A stretch of 58,792 nt of DNA from an uncultured Paracoccus sp. (lineage in GTDB: Bacteria; Pseudomonadota; Alphaproteobacteria; Rhodobacterales; Rhodobacteraceae), in contig NZ_CANKWH010000018.1 in assembly GCF_947487305.1 (NCBI RefSeq), positions 1 through 58,792 on the forward strand, read 5' to 3'. Both the position numbers and the translations under genes were made by a program. Under the pieces are notes generated by a model that worked only from the letters and a program-made list of their open reading frames with translations, was not told the origin of the DNA and did no database searches. Below, in pieces: positions 6,096 through 16,200 of the stretch (positions are counted from its first letter, which is position 1; each line of letters opens with the position of its first letter).

Positions 6096-8942
6096 ATGTC
6101 GCCAGCTCTCATCGCCATGCTGCCTTTCATCGGAGCCTTGCTGCCCGGCCTCCTGATCCGATCAGGACGCGACGTGGCGGCGATCAGCTGCGGCACGGCG
6201 ACATTGATCGCATTGATCGGGCTTTTGCTGCACATCCCCGAGATCCTGAATGGTGGTGTCGTCACCACCAGCTTCTCGTGGCTGCCGCAGATCGGGCTGG
6301 CCGCCAGCTTCCGCGTCGACGGGCTGGGGCTCTTGTTCGGCATCCTGATCCTCGGGATCGGACTTCTGATCATCACCTATGCCCGGTTCTACCTGTCGCG
6401 GAAGGACCCGGTCGGCAAGTTCTATACCTACCTGATGCTGTTCCAGGGTGCGATGATGGGCATCGTGCTGTCGGACAACATCCTGCTTTTGCTGGTGTTC
6501 TGGGAGCTGACCTCGCTGAGTTCGTTCCTGCTGATCGGCTACTGGCGGCATCTGCCCGACGGCCGGCAAGGCGCGCGCATGGCGCTGACCGTGACCGGGA
6601 TGGGCGGGCTGGCGATGATCGCCGGGATGCTGATCCTCGGCCAGATCGCCGGCAGCTACGAGATCGGCGACATCCTGCAGGCCAAGGAGGCCATCCAGGC
6701 GAGCCCTTGGTATTTCCCGGCGCTGATCCTGATCCTTCTGGGCGCCTTCACCAAATCGGCGCAGTTCCCGTTCCATTTCTGGTTGCCCCACGCGATGGCC
6801 GCGCCGACGCCGGTTTCGGCCTACCTGCACAGCGCCACCATGGTGAAAGCCGGGCTGTTCCTGATGGCGCGGCTCTGGCCGGTTCTGTCCGGGACGCCGG
6901 AATGGTTCTGGATCGTCTCGACCACCGGCCTGATCACCATGCTGCTCGGCGCCTTCATCGCGCTCTTCAAGGATGATCTGAAGGCCCTGCTGGCCTTCTC
7001 GACCGTCAGCCATCTGGGACTGGTGACGATGCTGCTGGGCTTTGGCACGCCCGAGGCCGCCGTCGCTGCGGTCTTCCACATCATCAACCACGCGACCTTC
7101 AAGGCCGCCCTGTTCATGACCGCCGGGATCGTCGATCACGAGACGCATACCCGCTCGATCGCGCGGCTTGGCGGCCTGCGCAAGCTGATGCCGATCACCT
7201 TCGCCATCGGCACCATCGCCGCGCTGTCGATGGCCGGGGTGGCACCGCTGAACGGCTTCATCTCGAAAGAGATGATGCTCTACGAGGTCGATCATCTCGA
7301 GCGCGCGCGGCAGGTCTTCATGGTCATCGCCACGCTGGCCGCCACCTTCTCGGTCGCCTATTCGCTGCGCTTCATCTTCCATGTCTTCCTTGGCCCGGTG
7401 CGCGACGACTATCCGCACAAGCCGCATGATCCGGGGCTCGGCATGTGGATCGGGCCGGCCTTCCTCGTCTCGCTTGTGATCCTGATCGGCCTGTTCCCGA
7501 ACACAATGGCCGGCTGGCTGGTCGATGCCTCGGCCACGGCCGTCACCGGCGAGGCGCAGCATGCCGAGCTGGCGCTTTGGCACGGGGTGAACAATGCGCT
7601 GATCATGTCGGGCATCGCACTGGTCGGCGGCGCGATCCTGCTGTCGGTCTACCCGGCGGCGCAGGCGATCTGGCGCGCCGGCCCCCATCCCGAGGCCAAG
7701 ACCATGTTCCAATGGCTGATCGGCCAGACGGTGCTGGGCGCGCGCAACCTGACCAATGGCATCACCGACGGCACAATGCCCCGCGCGCTGGCGGCCTTCA
7801 CGCTGACCTCGGTCTTCTGCGGCGCGCTGGCCTGGTCCACCGGCGCGGTCGGCCCGGTGACGCGGCCGATGCTGCCGCTTGAACTGGTGCCGGTCATCGG
7901 CTGGATCATGCTGATCGTCGCCACCGGCTGCATGGTGGCCTTCCACCGCTATCGCCTGCTGGCCTTGGTGCTGGTGGGCATCGTCGGGCTGATCGTCTCG
8001 GTCGGTTTCGCCTATTTCTCGGCCCCCGACCTCGCGCTGACGCAGATCTCGGTCGAGATCGTCACCGTGATCCTGCTGCTTCTGGCGCTGAACTTCCTGC
8101 CCAAGCGCACCGCGGTCGAGACCACCAGCCGCCGACGCGGCACCGATGCCTTCATCGCCACTCTGGCGGGGGTGGGTTTCGGCGCGCTGGCCTATGCGAT
8201 GATGCGGCGCGACGTCGCCTTTGACAGCATCGCCGGATACATGCTGGAAACCAGCTACAAGAAGGGCGGCGGCGACAACGTCGTGAACGTCATCCTGGTA
8301 GACTTCCGGGGCTATGATACCTTCGGCGAGATCACCGTTCTGGGCATCGCCGCGCTGGTCATCTATGCGCTGACCGAGACACTGCTGCAGGGCAAATCCT
8401 CGCGCCGGCTGCGCAACTGGGTGCGCGATTACCGCCGCGCCGGCGACCGTCACCCGCTGATGCTGGTGGTGGCGACGCGGATGCTGCTGCCGATCTCGCT
8501 GGTCGTCGGCATCTATATCTTCCTGCGCGGCCATAACGAGCCGGGCGGCGGCTTCATCGCCGGCCTGGTCGTCGCCATCGCCTTCCTGATGCAATACATG
8601 GCCTCGGGCTTTGGCTGGGCGATGGACCGCCAGCGCGTGCCCTATCACGCCATGATCGGCGCGGGCGTGGTGGCGGCGGCGATCACCGGCGTCGGGGCAT
8701 GGTTCAACGGCCGGCCCTTCCTCACCTCGGATTACGGCTATTTCAAGCTGCCCTTCCTCGAAGAGTTCGAGCTGGCGACAGCGATGGGCTTTGACCTCGG
8801 CGTGTTCCTCTGCGTCGTCGGCGCGGTGATGCTGGCGCTGAACTCGCTGTCGCGGATCGCCCGCCATGCCGGGGGCACGGTGAATGCCGATCCGATGGAC
8901 AATATCGACACCAAGGACATGACCGGAAAGGAGGCGCACTGA
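6096..8942 (+). CDS. mrpA: Mrp/Pha cation-proton antiporter, fused subunit A/B
   Basis: The 948-residue polytopic protein is a fusion. The first two thirds resemble NuoL-type MrpA, with the conserved Glu in FWELTSLSSF, Lys in HSATMVKAGLF and HxxNHATFKA. The last third (about 640-925) is a MrpA C-terminal plus MrpB-like domain, including RMLLPISLVVGIYIFLRGHN-type sequence. It forms the largest part of a complex that exchanges Na+ (or K+) for protons and supports pH and salt homeostasis. A-B fusion is known from Sinorhizobium phaAB. First gene of a six-gene operon; its end overlaps mrpC by 1 nt. Confidence 0.95.
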   Translation: MSPALIAMLPFIGALLPGLLIRSGRDVAAISCGTATLIALIGLLLHIPEILNGGVVTTSFSWLPQIGLAASFRVDGLGLLFGILILGIGLLIITYARFYLSRKDPVGKFYTYLMLFQGAMMGIVLSDNILLLLVFWELTSLSSFLLIGYWRHLPDGRQGARMALTVTGMGGLAMIAGMLILGQIAGSYEIGDILQAKEAIQASPWYFPALILILLGAFTKSAQFPFHFWLPHAMAAPTPVSAYLHSATMVKAGLFLMARLWPVLSGTPEWFWIVSTTGLITMLLGAFIALFKDDLKALLAFSTVSHLGLVTMLLGFGTPEAAVAAVFHIINHATFKAALFMTAGIVDHETHTRSIARLGGLRKLMPITFAIGTIAALSMAGVAPLNGFISKEMMLYEVDHLERARQVFMVIATLAATFSVAYSLRFIFHVFLGPVRDDYPHKPHDPGLGMWIGPAFLVSLVILIGLFPNTMAGWLVDASATAVTGEAQHAELALWHGVNNALIMSGIALVGGAILLSVYPAAQAIWRAGPHPEAKTMFQWLIGQTVLGARNLTNGITDGTMPRALAAFTLTSVFCGALAWSTGAVGPVTRPMLPLELVPVIGWIMLIVATGCMVAFHRYRLLALVLVGIVGLIVSVGFAYFSAPDLALTQISVEIVTVILLLLALNFLPKRTAVETTSRRRGTDAFIATLAGVGFGALAYAMMRRDVAFDSIAGYMLETSYKKGGGDNVVNVILVDFRGYDTFGEITVLGIAALVIYALTETLLQGKSSRRLRNWVRDYRRAGDRHPLMLVVATRMLLPISLVVGIYIFLRGHNEPGGGFIAGLVVAIAFLMQYMASGFGWAMDRQRVPYHAMIGAGVVAAAITGVGAWFNGRPFLTSDYGYFKLPFLEEFELATAMGFDLGVFLCVVGAVMLALNSLSRIARHAGGTVNADPMDNIDTKDMTGKEAH

Positions 8943-9358
8943 TGGAGGCCCTTGTTGCAACGGCCATTGGCGCGCTGACGGCTGCCGGCGTCTACCTGAT
9001 CCTGCGCCTGCGGAGTTTCGCGGTGGTGCTGGGCATGACCATGCTGACCTATGCGATCAACATCTTCCTGTTCACCTCGGGCCGGCTGGTCATCAACCAG
9101 CCCCCGATCCTGCGCGACCATTCCGGCAATATCACCGGCTATACCGACCCGCTGCCGCAGGCGCTGGTGCTGACCGCCATCGTGATCTCGTTCGGGATGA
9201 CCGCCGTGGTGGTGATGATGGCGCTTGGCGCCTTCATCGAGGGCGGGGACGATTACATCAACATGCCCGAGGAAGACCGCAACATGCCGCCGCTGCTGAC
9301 GGTGGAGGCTGAAGAAGAGTCGGAGATCGCCGGCCAGACGAAGGGTGGCAGCGCATGA
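8942..9358 (+). CDS. mrpC: Mrp antiporter subunit C (NuoK-like)
   Basis: The 138-residue product has three hydrophobic segments typical of MrpC/NuoK. The conserved family pattern is seen in YAINIFLFTSG and DPLPQALVLTAIVISFGMTA. MrpC is an inner-membrane subunit of the Mrp complex. Its ATG at 8942 follows GGAGG and overlaps the mrpA stop, and its own stop overlaps the mrpD start by 4 nt. The C-terminal tail is acidic and cytoplasmic. Confidence 0.93.
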   Translation: MEALVATAIGALTAAGVYLILRLRSFAVVLGMTMLTYAINIFLFTSGRLVINQPPILRDHSGNITGYTDPLPQALVLTAIVISFGMTAVVVMMALGAFIEGGDDYINMPEEDRNMPPLLTVEAEEESEIAGQTKGGSA

Positions 9359-10953
9359 ATCACTGGATCATTGCCCCGGTTCTCCTGCCGGCCCTTTTCG
9401 GCGCGCTCATCATCCTGTGGATGCGGCATGACCTGCTGCTGCAGCGGACCTTCGGCATCATCGGCTCGCTGTTCCTGCTGGGCACCGCCATCTACCTGAA
9501 CGTGCTCGCCGCCGGCGGCGAGGTGCAGGTCTATCGCCTTGGCAACTGGGCCGCGCCCTTCGGCATCGTACTGATGCTGGACCGGCTGTCGGCGATGATG
9601 CTGCTGCTGACGGGCTTTCTGGCGACGGTGGTGCAGCTTTACGCCTTCGGCTCGGGCTGGGACCGCAAGGGCTGGCATTTCCATGCGCTCTGGATGTTCC
9701 AGCTGATGGGCCTGAACGGCGCCTTCCTGACCGGCGACGCCTTCAACCTGTTCGTCTTCTTCGAGGTGCTGCTGATCGCCAGCTATGGGTTGATGATCCA
9801 TGGCGGCGGGCCGATGCGGCTGCGCGCGGGCGTGCAGTACATCAGCTACAACCTCGCCGGCTCGACGCTGTTCCTGGCGGCGCTGGGGGCGATCTATGCC
9901 TCGACCGGCACGCTGAACATGGCCGATCTGGCGCAGCGCGTAGCCGCGCTGCCACCCGATGATACCGGCCTTCTGCGGGTCGGCGCGGTGCTGCTGCTGA
10001 TCGTCTTCGGCGTCAAGGCGGCGTTGGTGCCGCTGCATTTCTGGCTGCCCTCGACCTATGCCAACGCCCCGGGACCGTCCTCGGCCCTCTTCGCCGTGAT
10101 GTCCAAGGTCGGCATCTATGCCATCATCCGCTTCTTCACCCTGGTCTTCCCGAATGACTCGGTGGTCGAGCATCTGGCGACGAACCTGCTGCTGCCGGCG
10201 GCACTGGCCACGCTGATCCTCGGGCAACTGGGCGTCTACGGCACGCGCAGCCTGACGCGGCTGGCGGCCTATGCGGCCATCGGCTCGATCGGCACGCTGA
10301 CCATCGCCATCGCCCGTTTCGACGAGACCGGGCTGACGGCGGGGATGTATTACCTGATCCATTCGACACTGGCGGCCGGCGCGCTGTTTCTGGTCGTCGA
10401 CATGATCGCGGCACGGCGCGGCGGCGATGTCTGGATAAGGCTGCGCCCGACCTTCCCGAATACCGGGCTTCTGTCGGTGCTGTTCTTCGCCACAGCCATC
10501 GCCGTGGTGGGCCTGCCGCCGCTCTCGGGCTTCATCGGCAAGCTGTTGGTGATGCAGGCCACTGCCGACGATGAATGGATGCCGTGGATCTGGGCGATCA
10601 TCCTGATCACCTCGCTGATTGCACTGGTCGCCTTTGGTCGCGCCGGCTCGACCCTTTTCTGGAAGTCGCACGAGCTCGACCCCGAGCCGGACAACGACAC
10701 CGACGAGGGGCCGCGCCCGAAACCCGGGCCGATCCTGCACAAGCTGGAAACCGACGAGCATATTCAGGACGTGGACGATTCCGCCTCGCCGGCCCTCGCC
10801 TTCACCTCGGTCGGGTTGCTGCTGGCCGGGCTGGTGGCGCTGACCATCTTTGCCGGGCCGGTGACGGATTATCTGGCGCGCACCGCCGCGCAGCTGCATG
10901 ATATCGACAGCTACATACAGCCGGTCCTGCACCAGCAGGAGGATACGAAATGA
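9355..10953 (+). CDS. mrpD: Mrp antiporter subunit D (NuoN/NuoL-like)
   Basis: The 532-residue membrane protein belongs to the proton-translocating family shared with NADH dehydrogenase. The conserved Glu in LFVFFEVLLIASYG and Lys in FGVKAALVPLHFWLP and VMSKVGIYAI are visible. A cytoplasmic insertion rich in Asp, Glu and Pro occurs near residues 445-480. MrpD is thought to carry one of the ion pathways. It overlaps mrpC (4 nt) and mrpE (4 nt), so translation is coupled along the operon. Confidence 0.94.
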   Translation: MNHWIIAPVLLPALFGALIILWMRHDLLLQRTFGIIGSLFLLGTAIYLNVLAAGGEVQVYRLGNWAAPFGIVLMLDRLSAMMLLLTGFLATVVQLYAFGSGWDRKGWHFHALWMFQLMGLNGAFLTGDAFNLFVFFEVLLIASYGLMIHGGGPMRLRAGVQYISYNLAGSTLFLAALGAIYASTGTLNMADLAQRVAALPPDDTGLLRVGAVLLLIVFGVKAALVPLHFWLPSTYANAPGPSSALFAVMSKVGIYAIIRFFTLVFPNDSVVEHLATNLLLPAALATLILGQLGVYGTRSLTRLAAYAAIGSIGTLTIAIARFDETGLTAGMYYLIHSTLAAGALFLVVDMIAARRGGDVWIRLRPTFPNTGLLSVLFFATAIAVVGLPPLSGFIGKLLVMQATADDEWMPWIWAIILITSLIALVAFGRAGSTLFWKSHELDPEPDNDTDEGPRPKPGPILHKLETDEHIQDVDDSASPALAFTSVGLLLAGLVALTIFAGPVTDYLARTAAQLHDIDSYIQPVLHQQEDTK

Positions 10954-11441
10954 TCTGGCGCCTGTTCCCCCATCCGCTGCTGTCGATCCTTCTGACGCTG
11001 GTCTGGATGCTGCTGGTCAACCGCTTTGCCTGGGGCTCGCTGGTCTTTGCGGTGATCCTTGCCACCATCATCCCGATCCTGATCGCGCCCTACTGGCCCG
11101 ACCGTCCCCGCATCCGCCGGCCGATCAAGTTCCTGGCCTATTCGGCGCTGGTGGTCTGGGACATCATCGTCGCCAATATTCAGGTGGCGCGGATCGTGCT
11201 GTTCATGCCCAATCGCAAGCTGCAGCCGGCCTGGGTCAATGTGCCCCTGGAACTGACCGCCCCCGAAGCGATCGCAGTTCTGGGCGGCACCATCACGCTG
11301 ACCCCCGGCACCGTCACCTGCGATGTCTCGGACGAGGGGCGCGCGCTGCTGGTCCATTGCCTGCACGCCCCCGACCCGGATGCGGTGCGCGATGACATCA
11401 AGTCCCGCTACGAGGCCCGGCTGAAGGAGATCTTCGAATGA
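10950..11441 (+). CDS. mrpE: Mrp antiporter subunit E
   Basis: The 163-residue product has two or three N-terminal hydrophobic helices followed by a soluble domain containing GGTITLTPGTVTCDVSDEGRALLVH, a conserved MrpE feature. It is an accessory subunit of the antiporter. The start at 10950 follows CAGGAGGATACGAA and overlaps the mrpD stop. Its stop overlaps mrpF by 4 nt. Confidence 0.93.
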   Translation: MIWRLFPHPLLSILLTLVWMLLVNRFAWGSLVFAVILATIIPILIAPYWPDRPRIRRPIKFLAYSALVVWDIIVANIQVARIVLFMPNRKLQPAWVNVPLELTAPEAIAVLGGTITLTPGTVTCDVSDEGRALLVHCLHAPDPDAVRDDIKSRYEARLKEIFE

Positions 11442-11707
11442 TCGATTACGCGCTCTATTTCGCCTTCGCTTGCTTCGGCCTCGGCCAGCTGTTCTGCCTC
11501 TACCGCGTGGTCATCGCGCCCGGCGTCAGCGACCGCGTGCTGGCGCTGGACACCATGACCATCAACATGATCGCGCTCTTGACGCTGTTCGGTATCCTGC
11601 ATGGCACGGGGATGTATTTCGAGGCGACGCTCTTGTTCGCCATGGTGGGCTTCGTCTCGACGGTGTCTTACGCCAAGTTCATCCTGCGCGGCGACGTGAT
11701 CGAATAA
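11438..11707 (+). CDS. mrpF: Mrp antiporter subunit F
   Basis: The 89-residue protein has three predicted membrane segments. The family signature RVVIAPGVSDRVLALDTM is present at residues 25-42. It is a small integral subunit of the Mrp complex. The ATGA overlap with mrpE and the 11-nt gap to mrpG place it inside the operon. Confidence 0.93.
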   Translation: MIDYALYFAFACFGLGQLFCLYRVVIAPGVSDRVLALDTMTINMIALLTLFGILHGTGMYFEATLLFAMVGFVSTVSYAKFILRGDVIE

Positions 11708-11718
11708 GGGGCTGACCG

Positions 11719-12111
11719 ATGGACATGTTTCTGGAAATCCTGATCTCGGCCCTGCTGGTCATCGGCGGCATTTTTGGCGCTGTTGGCTCTTACGGGCTGG
11801 TCAAGCTTCCCGACCCGATGACCCGGCTGCACGCGCCGACCAAGGCCGCGACGCTTGGCGTGGGCAGCGTGCTCTTTGCCTCGCTTCTGTGGTTCGGCTT
11901 CTTCAGCGAACAGTCCAGCTGGCACGAGCTGCTGATCATCCTGTTCATCTTCCTGACGGCGCCGATCACCGGGCTGATGATCGCCAAGTCGCATATCCAC
12001 CGCAGCTGGCAATGGCATGAATTGCCGAAGCCCAAGCCGGACGAGAACTGGGCGACCTGCGCCCCGGACCGCGAAGAGCCCGAGGCGGAACACCAGAAGG
12101 CGATGGGATAA
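11719..12111 (+). CDS. mrpG: Mrp antiporter subunit G
   Basis: The 130-residue product shows three hydrophobic segments and the MrpG core GSYGLVKLPDPMTRLHAPTKAATLG. A hydrophilic, charged C-terminal tail of about 35 residues extends beyond the core family length. It is the last gene of the operon, convergent with the next leftward gene, with 20 nt between stops. Confidence 0.93.
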   Translation: MDMFLEILISALLVIGGIFGAVGSYGLVKLPDPMTRLHAPTKAATLGVGSVLFASLLWFGFFSEQSSWHELLIILFIFLTAPITGLMIAKSHIHRSWQWHELPKPKPDENWATCAPDREEPEAEHQKAMG

Positions 12112-12122
12112 GCGCAGGTTGC

Positions 12123-12144
12123 GAAGGCGGCTCAGGCCGCCTTC
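12123..12144. terminator. Hairpin between convergent mrpG and hydrolase-like genes
   Basis: GAAGGCGGC (12123-12131) and GCCGCCTTC (12136-12144) form a perfect 9-bp stem. The TCAG loop contains the stop codon of the leftward gene. There is no T-run on either side, so it may block convergent transcription only partly. Confidence 0.4.
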
Positions 12145-13196
12145 AGCCGCTCGATGGCGCCGCGTTCGTCGGCAAAGGTCGCGCCGCTTTCCAAGAGCCG
12201 GACCAACTGCGTCACAAAGCCCGCATCCAGCAGCTTCAGGCGTGCGATCTGGGTGTCGCTTAGCAGCTTCACATATTCCAGCGCCACATCGTCGCTGTCG
12301 GTCGGATGGGCCTTTTCCAGCCGGTCGAAGATCGACCGCAGCCGGCGCACATTGTCGCCCTGCTTGGCGCAGAATTTCGCCAGCCCCTTCTCGTCGAGGC
12401 TGAAGGTCATCCCCCAGCTGCCCCAGCGAAAGCGGTTGACCACAAATTCGCCATCTTGCTCGGCATACCACTTGAAGCCATGGACCACCGGAAAGCCGTG
12501 GCTGAAACTATAGCCGACCTTGCTGCTGGTCAGATCCGCGCGCAGGTCCAGCATGCTGACCGGATCGAAGGTAAAGGCATAGTTGGTGCGCCGGATCCCC
12601 GGCGGCCAATAGCGGCAGGGCGAGCCGAAGCTGTTCACCTCGAGCCCCGAGATCGCCTGCGTGCCCTTGGCGAGCGCCACGGCGGTCAGTGCGTTCGAGG
12701 TGATCAGATTGCCCTGGCTGTGGCAATAGATCGGCGCGCCCAGCATCGCGCCCTGCCCCACCAGCAAGCGATAAAGCGATTGCGTCGCCTTGTTCGACCC
12801 CAACAGCGAGCCGACATAGTCGACCTTGCTCAGGCCCGGCTGCGCCTTCCTCACCAGCTGGTATTCGACCTCGATCAGTTTCGACCAAGCCTCGAAGCCG
12901 CTTGGCCGCTGCGCCTGGATCGCGCTCAGCCGCAGCTTGTCGGTCAGGCATTGCCACAGGTCGGCGGCAAATCCGACCTTGGCGTTATAGACGCCATAGA
13001 CCGGCGCCCCCATCATCAGCGACAGCGCCATCGCGCTTTCCACGTGATGCGAAGGATCGTTCATCATGCCGTTGACGAAGATCACCGGCTTCGACGGATT
13101 GAACCAGGCCTTGTCACGAACCTCGGGCGAGACGAAACGGGTGACATCCCCATCTTCCCCCGGCACCGTTCCCTGCCGGATATTCACCGCTTGCAT
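12132..13196 (-). CDS. Orphan alpha/beta-hydrolase-like protein
   Basis: I do not recognise a named family. The 354-residue protein has a strand-turn VIFVNGMMND near 38-47 and a nucleophile-elbow-like segment CHSQGN with Ser160, similar to lipase-type GxSxG turns but with Cys in place of the first Gly. An Asp (211, in TFDPVSM) and His residues (233 or 239) could complete a triad. It has no signal peptide or membrane segment, so it is probably cytoplasmic. The start at 13196 has GGGAGA upstream; a TTG at 13211 is less likely. Same strand as dnaE, 94 nt downstream of it. A role in lipid or ester hydrolysis is only a guess. Confidence 0.65.
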   Translation of the reverse strand: MQAVNIRQGTVPGEDGDVTRFVSPEVRDKAWFNPSKPVIFVNGMMNDPSHHVESAMALSLMMGAPVYGVYNAKVGFAADLWQCLTDKLRLSAIQAQRPSGFEAWSKLIEVEYQLVRKAQPGLSKVDYVGSLLGSNKATQSLYRLLVGQGAMLGAPIYCHSQGNLITSNALTAVALAKGTQAISGLEVNSFGSPCRYWPPGIRRTNYAFTFDPVSMLDLRADLTSSKVGYSFSHGFPVVHGFKWYAEQDGEFVVNRFRWGSWGMTFSLDEKGLAKFCAKQGDNVRRLRSIFDRLEKAHPTDSDDVALEYVKLLSDTQIARLKLLDAGFVTQLVRLLESGATFADERGAIERLKAA

Positions 13197-13290
13197 CCTG
13201 TCTCCCAACAACTTGTTAAAACGCGATTAGCCCGCAGGCTAGCGCAGGCGGATGACACGGGGAAGACCAAATCCGGGCTGCCCGCGCGCC

Positions 13291-16200
13291 CTATTCCTCG
13301 ACCACATCCAGCACGCCCGGCACCGCGCGCAGCGCCTGCCGCGCCGGCGTACTGACCGGCATGTCGCCCGCCACCTCGATCTCGACCAGCCGCGCGCCGT
13401 CCTTGACCCGCAGCCGGATCGCCCCGCGCGAGCGCGGTCCGGCCTTGATCTCGTCCATGATCCGCGCCAGCACCTCGGCGACGCGCGGCACCGCCTCGAC
13501 CTCGGCCAGTTCCACCGCCAGCGCGCCCGCCCCGGCATCGGCCACCGCATCCTCGAGGCGCTGCACCGAATTGGCGAGCATCTTCACCTGGTCCGCCGCC
13601 GGTTCGACCTTGACCTGAAGGACCACGTTCTCGCCCGGCTCCAGAAGGTCGCGGGAACTGGTCAGCAGGTCCGAGAAGCAGGTGATCTCGTAAAGCCCGG
13701 TCGGGTCGGACAGGCTGACAAAGGCGAAGGGCGTGCCCTTGGCCGATTTGCGCTCCTGCCGCGCCGAGACGGTGCCGGCGATCATCGCGACGAGAGGCCC
13801 GCCCTCGGCCTCGGCGGCGATCTCGGCCAGCGTCATCACCTTCTTGCGCTTCAAGGCCGGCAAATAGTCATCAAGCGGATGCCCCGACAGATAGAAGCCA
13901 ATGGCCTTGTGCTCCTCGCCCAGCTTCTCGGTCGGCAGCCAGACCGGCGCGATGGGCGTGCGTGGCGGCGGCAGGTCCTCGCCCCCGCCGAACAGCGAGG
14001 TCTGGTTCGAAGCGGCCTGATCCTGAACCGCCGCCGACCACGCCACCAGCCCGTCCAGCGATTTCAGCACCCGTGCCCGGTTGCTGTCCAGCAGGTCAAA
14101 GGCCCCGGCCCGCGCCAGCCCTTCCAGTGCCTTCTTGCCAACCCGGCGCATGTCCACCCGGCGGGCGAAGTCATGGATGTCACGGAAGGTCTTATCCCCG
14201 CGCGCCTCGTGGATCAGCCGCATGGCCTCAAGACCGACGCCCTTCAGCGCACCGAGGGCATAATGGATGCGCCCCTCCTGCACGGTGAATTTCGGTGCCG
14301 AACGGTTCACGCAGGGCGGCACGATCTCGATCCCCATGCGGTCGCATTCGCGCTTGTAGATGGCCAGCTTGTCGGTCAGGTGGATATCGCAGTTCATCAC
14401 CGCCGCCATGAACTCGACCGGGTGATTGGCCTTCAGCCAGGCCGTCTGATAGCTGACCACGGCATAGGCCGCCGCGTGGGATTTGTTGAAGCCGTAATTG
14501 GCGAACTTCTCCAGCAGGTCGAAGACCTCGCCGGCCTTCTTCGGCTCGACCCCCTGCGCCACCGCGCCATCGACGAATTTCGGCCGTTCCTTGGCCATCT
14601 CCTCGGCGATCTTCTTGCCCATGGCGCGGCGCAGCAGGTCGGCCCCGCCGAGGCTGTAACCCGCCATCTCCTGCGCGATCTGCATCACCTGTTCCTGATA
14701 GACGATGATGCCCTGCGTCTCGGCGAGGATATGGTCGATGCTCGGATGCAGCGATTCCAGCTCGCGGAGGCCGTTCTTGACCTCGCAATAGGTCGGAATG
14801 TTCTCCATCGGGCCGGGACGATAGAGGGCGACCAGCGCAACGATATCCTCGATGCAGGTCGGCCGCATGCGGCGCAGCGCGTCCATCATGCCCGAACTTT
14901 CCACCTGGAACACCGCGACGGTGCGAGCGCTGGCGAAGAGATCGTAGCTGGCCTTGTCATCCAGCGGAATGGCGTTGATCTGGTTCACCGCCCCCTCGGG
15001 CGGCTGGAAAAGCTCGCGCCCGTCGGCGGCGACATGCAGGGGCCGGCCACCGCCATTGATCAGATCGACGGCGTTCTGGATCACGGTCAGGGTCTTCAGC
15101 CCCAGAAAGTCGAACTTCACCAGACCGGCCTGCTCGACCCATTTCATGTTGAACTGCGTCGCCGGCATGTCCGAACCCGGATCGCGGTACAGCGGCACCA
15201 GCCGGTCCAGTGGCCGGTCGCCGATCACCACCCCGGCAGCATGGGTCGAGGCGTTGCGATACAGACCCTCGAGCTGCTCGGCATAATCCAGAAGCCGGCC
15301 GACAACCTCCTCCTTCGCCGCTTCGCGCAGGCGCGGTTCCTCGGCCCGGGCCTTGGTGACGCTCACCGGCTTCACCCCCTCGACCGGGATCATCTTCGAC
15401 AGCCGGTCAACCTGCCCGAACGGCAGTTGCAGCACGCGGCCGACGTCGCGCACCGCCGCCTTGGACAAGAGCGCACCGAAGGTGATGATCTGGCCGACCT
15501 TGTCGGACCCGTATTTCTCCTGCACGTAACGGATCACCTCTTCGCGGCGGTCCATGCAGAAGTCGATATCGAAGTCGGGCATCGAGACCCGTTCCGGGTT
15601 CAGGAAGCGTTCGAACAGCAGCGAATAGCGCAGCGGGTCGAGGTCGGTGATGGTCAGCGCATAGGCGACAAGGCTGCCCGCGCCCGAGCCCCGCCCCGGC
15701 CCCACCGGAATGTCGTGATCCTTGGCCCATTTGATGAAATCGGCCACGATCAGGAAATAGCCGGGAAAGCCCATCTGCTCGATGATGCCCAGTTCGAACT
15801 CCAGCCGCGCCTCATAATCCGCGACGCTGACGGCATGGGGAATGACCTTCAGCCGCTCGGCCAGCCCCTCTTTGGCCTGCTGGCGCAATTCCTCGACCTC
15901 GTTCTCGGCAAAGCGCGGCAGGATCGGTGGGTGCTTGGCCACCGCGAAGGCGCAGCGGCGGGCGATTTCGACGGTGTTCTCCAGCGCCTCGGGCAGATCG
16001 GCAAACAGCACCGCCATTTCCTCGGCGGATTTGAAATAATGCTGCGGTGTCAGCCGGCGGCGGGGCTGCGGCTGGTCAACATAGGCCTTTTCGGCAATGC
16101 AGATCAGCGCGTCATGCGCCTCGTACATCGCCGGCTTGGGGAAATAGACATCGTTGGTCGCCACCAGCGGCAGCGCCTTGTCATAGGCCAGCCGGATCAA

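Noticed and set aside
6162..8960. 932-residue open frame antisense to mrpA
   Set aside because: It mirrors the codon pattern of the GC-rich mrpA gene, is rich in His/Gln/Arg/Asp and matches no family.
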